64,000 nucleotides of DNA. It comes from Caballeronia megalochromosomata (GTDB lineage Bacteria; Pseudomonadota; Gammaproteobacteria; Burkholderiales; Burkholderiaceae). Position 1 is the first letter of the stretch. Each line of letters opens with the position of its first letter. The notes beneath the pieces were generated by a model that was not told the DNA's origin, made no database searches, and saw only the letters and a program-made list of their open reading frames with translations. The stretch covers positions 124,001 through 188,000 of the forward strand of contig LRBF01000279.1 in assembly GCA_001580565.1 (NCBI GenBank), written 5' to 3'. Below, one piece after another: positions 61,747 through 64,000 of the stretch. A program made the position numbers and the translations under genes.

Positions 61747-62968
61747 TCGCCTGCAAGGGTTTTTGCGCCGCAACGCGCATCCGGCGACGCTCGTCGATGC
61801 GCGCAGCGATCCCGAAGCTGTCACGCTGCTCGCCGGCATCACGACCGGTCCCGGCGATTTTCCGCTCGTGTTCTGCCCGAACGGTTATGTGCTGCGCGCG
61901 CCCGATGAAGTGCAGCTCGCGTCGTGCCTCGGTCTCGTGCCCGCGTTCGAGCAATCGCATGTCTACGATGTCGCGATCGTCGGGGCGGGCCCGGCGGGAC
62001 TGGCTGCATCGGTCTATGCGGCGACCGAAGGGTTGTCGGTCGCCGTATTCGACCAGCGCGCGCCCGGCGGACAGGCGGGCGCGAGCGCGCGGATCGAAAA
62101 CTATCTGGGCTTTCCGACCGGCATCTCGGGTCATGCGCTTGCGGCACGCGCGTTCCAGCAGGCGTTGAAGTTCGGCGCGCATCTCGCGATTCCCGGCAAG
62201 GTGCAATGCGTCGAGCGCGAACGGGGCATCTTCGCGCTGACGCTCACCGACAAGCAGCGCGTGAACGCGCGCACGGTGGTCGCGGCGAGCGGCGCATCCT
62301 ACCGCAAGCCCGACGTGCCCGGCTTCGAGCGCTTCGAAGGACGCGGGACATACTATTGGGCGTCGGCGATCGAGGCGAGGCTCGTGAAAGGCCTCGACAT
62401 CGTGCTGATCGGCGGCGGCAATTCGGCGGGGCAGGCGATCGTCTTTCTCGCCAACTTCGCGCGCAGCATTCGCGTGCTGATCCGCGGCGACGATCTGCAC
62501 GCGAGCATGTCGCGCTATCTGATTGATCGCATCGGCTCATTGCCGAACGTGACGGTGTGCGAGCGCTGCGTGCTCACCGCGCTCGATGGCGACGCCGCGG
62601 GTCTTACGCACGTTCGTGTTCACCGTCGCAACGATGCGTCCGGCGATGACGAAGTGATCGCGACGCGCCATCTGTTTCTTTTCATCGGCGCGGACCCGGA
62701 AACGGGCTGGCTGCGCATGAGCGGCGTCGAGCTCGACGAGCGCGGCTTCGTCAGGACGCGTTTCGATCGCCGCGAGCCGGATGCGTCCGAACGTCTTGCG
62801 CTGGAAACGAGCGTGCCCGGGCTGTTCGCCATCGGCGACGTGCGCGCCGAATCGGCGAAACGGGTGGCGTCAGCGGTCGGCGATGGTGCGGCTGTCGTCA
62901 GTCAGATTCACGCTTACTTGAGCCGGCTCGATGAAGCCAATTCGATGGATCGCGTCCACGTTGCCTGA
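61747..62968 (+). CDS. FAD-dependent thioredoxin-reductase-like oxidoreductase, N-terminally shortened
   Basis: The domain reads from ARLQGFLRRNAHPATLVDA through DVAIVGAGPAGLAASVYAA (FAD), GQAGASARIENYLGFPTGISG, LIGGGNSAGQAIVFLA (NADPH) and the closing LFAIGDVRAESAKRVASAVGDGA. The full-length relatives carry an N-terminal cyclic-nucleotide-binding-like domain and have about 550 residues; that part is absent here. The CxxC of true thioredoxin reductases is not present. The open frame extends back to a GTG at 61736 inside the inverted SDR piece, so a shortened enzyme of about 410 residues could be made. Activity is uncertain. Confidence 0.75.
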
Positions 62969-63057
62969 GGAGGTTTGACAAGGTTTCGCGCGGCGGCTCG
63001 TATGGCGCTGTCTACGATGTTTGCACCGATCTCGCAACGCATGGCTCACTCCACATC

Positions 63058-64000
63058 ATGAATCACATCGCGCGCCTTCGAATCGTCCACATGCTGCTGC
63101 TGGTTTTAATGCTGACATGCCGGGCTCACGTGTATGCAGCCGCACCGCAAGCGGGCGCTCAGGGTCCGGGCTTTTATCGCATGATGCTGGGACGCTTCGA
63201 GATCACCGCGTTGCTCGACGGCACGCATCCGTTTCCGATCGATACGGTGGTGCAGGGTGTATCGAAGCAAGAGATCGCGCGCGATCTGCACCGCGATTTT
63301 CTGCAGGCGCCCGTACAAGGTTCGATCAACGCGTTCCTCGTCAACACGGGCACGAAGCTGATTCTGATCGACACAGGCGCAGGCGTACTGTACGGCGATT
63401 GCTGCGGCAGGCTGATCGCGAACCTTCGCGCAGCGGGTTATGCGCCCGCACAAGTGGATGAAGTGCTGCTCACGCATTTGCACAAGGATCATGTGGGCGG
63501 CATCGTGACGAGCGGCGCGATGACGTTCCCGAACGCCATCGTGCGCGTCAGCAAGGCGGAAGCCGACTACTGGCTCGACGCCGCGAACAAGCCGCTCGCG
63601 CCCGCATTCCTCGCGAGCTTCTTCGATGCGGCGCAGGCGAGCGTCGCGCCCTACATCGCCGCGGGCCGGTTCGAGACCTTCAGCGGCGACACCGATCTGG
63701 AACCGGGCTTTCGCGCCATCGTCATTCCGGGGCACACGCCGGGGCACAGCGCATATCGCGTGGAAAGCGACGGTCACGTCATGCTCGCGTGGGGCGACGT
63801 GATTCATGTTGCGTCGATCCAGTTGCGCAATCCCCGGGCTTCAGTGGAGTACGACAACGATGCGATCCTCGCGCGCCGCTCGCGCACGCGCATGCTGGAT
63901 GCAGCGGCCGGCGACGGTGACCTGATCGCGGCGGCGCATATCGCGTTTCCCGGGCTTGGCCATGTGAGAAAAGCAGGTGCGCGCTACGAATGGGTTCCGG
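63058..64000 (+). CDS. Metallo-beta-lactamase-fold hydrolase, exported (partial, 3' end off window)
   Basis: The frame from the ATG at 63058 is open to the window edge (314 codons). A signal peptide (IVHMLLLVLMLTCRAHVYA) leads to an MBL domain with the zinc motif LLTHLHKDHVGG, then a later His in IPGHTPGHSAYRVES and an Asp in LAWGDVIHV. This layout fits the exported MBL-fold subgroup (AHL-lactonase-like or general hydrolase). It lies about 90 bp after the reductase gene on the same strand. Confidence 0.88.
   Translation, partial: MNHIARLRIVHMLLLVLMLTCRAHVYAAAPQAGAQGPGFYRMMLGRFEITALLDGTHPFPIDTVVQGVSKQEIARDLHRDFLQAPVQGSINAFLVNTGTKLILIDTGAGVLYGDCCGRLIANLRAAGYAPAQVDEVLLTHLHKDHVGGIVTSGAMTFPNAIVRVSKAEADYWLDAANKPLAPAFLASFFDAAQASVAPYIAAGRFETFSGDTDLEPGFRAIVIPGHTPGHSAYRVESDGHVMLAWGDVIHVASIQLRNPRASVEYDNDAILARRSRTRMLDAAAGDGDLIAAAHIAFPGLGHVRKAGARYEWVP

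Noticed and set aside
1-64000. CRISPR arrays, tRNA or rRNA genes
   Set aside because: No regularly spaced repeats and no tRNA- or rRNA-like sequence were noticed when reading the window; a dedicated tRNA/rRNA scan would settle it.

Overview
The window looks like a chromosome or chromid segment from a Burkholderiaceae beta-proteobacterium (Burkholderia, Caballeronia or Paraburkholderia type). This is an inference from the high GC content, three porins of the trimeric Burkholderia type that end in Phe, a class I PHA synthase, many LysR regulators and dense catabolic operons. No rRNA, tRNA, CRISPR array or complete insertion sequence was seen. Both edges cut genes: a MarR regulator on the left and a metallo-beta-lactamase-fold protein on the right.

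Layout. 0-4.4 kb: a MarR gene faces a tautomerase / metabolite:H+ symporter / LacI / SDR operon, with repeated TGTATATGCAAC sites between them. 4.4-6.6 kb: PHA synthase and a phasin-like protein. 6.8-11.4 kb: a sulfur module, with a periplasmic binding protein and a DsrE-like protein facing a TsdB-TsdA thiosulfate dehydrogenase pair, then a LysR gene. 11.4-13.1 kb: a YciI / ECF sigma pair. 13.2-15.4 kb: a decayed zone with a mini tail-collar protein, broken acyl-CoA dehydrogenase, MFS and ferredoxin-reductase pieces, and an orphan terminator. 15.7-19.3 kb: LysR, an FMN hydroxy-acid dehydrogenase and a porin. 19.3-25.6 kb: a leftward catabolic operon (frameshifted ThDP enzyme, aldehyde dehydrogenase, tautomerase, acetoacetate-decarboxylase-like protein, Crp/Fnr) with a divergent LysR.

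26-32 kb: hydrolase and isochorismatase genes, then a LysR and an aldehyde dehydrogenase that have both lost their 3' ends at one deletion junction, an aromatic-acid transporter and a porin. 32.3-39.3 kb: the most interesting block. A LacI regulator is followed by eight tightly packed genes (intradiol dioxygenase, SDR, BKACE, gamma-carbonic-anhydrase-like, quinone oxidoreductase, cupin, RidA, NMT1/THI5-like). Near-identical 16-bp palindromes lie before the regulator and on the operon promoter. The gene set suggests a ring-cleavage route that ends with a beta-keto acid cleavage enzyme instead of the usual CoA-transferase and thiolase.

39.4-40.4 kb: a second decayed zone with IS6-type transposase, VIT-family, porin and integrase fragments. 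40.7-52.7 kb: a Kelch protein, an IclR regulator and a second catabolic operon (aldehyde dehydrogenase, class III CoA transferase, intact ThDP decarboxylase-like enzyme, beta-hydroxyacid dehydrogenase, cupin, DUF1330), then a GntP-type permease and a porin. 53-64 kb: a SnoaL-like secreted protein, a large adenylate cyclase/ATPase/TPR regulator, an IclR remnant, an SDR/LysR pair, a TetR/SDR pair with a perfect operator palindrome, a scrambled locus in which part of an SDR gene is inverted beside a shortened thioredoxin-reductase-like gene, and the MBL-fold gene.
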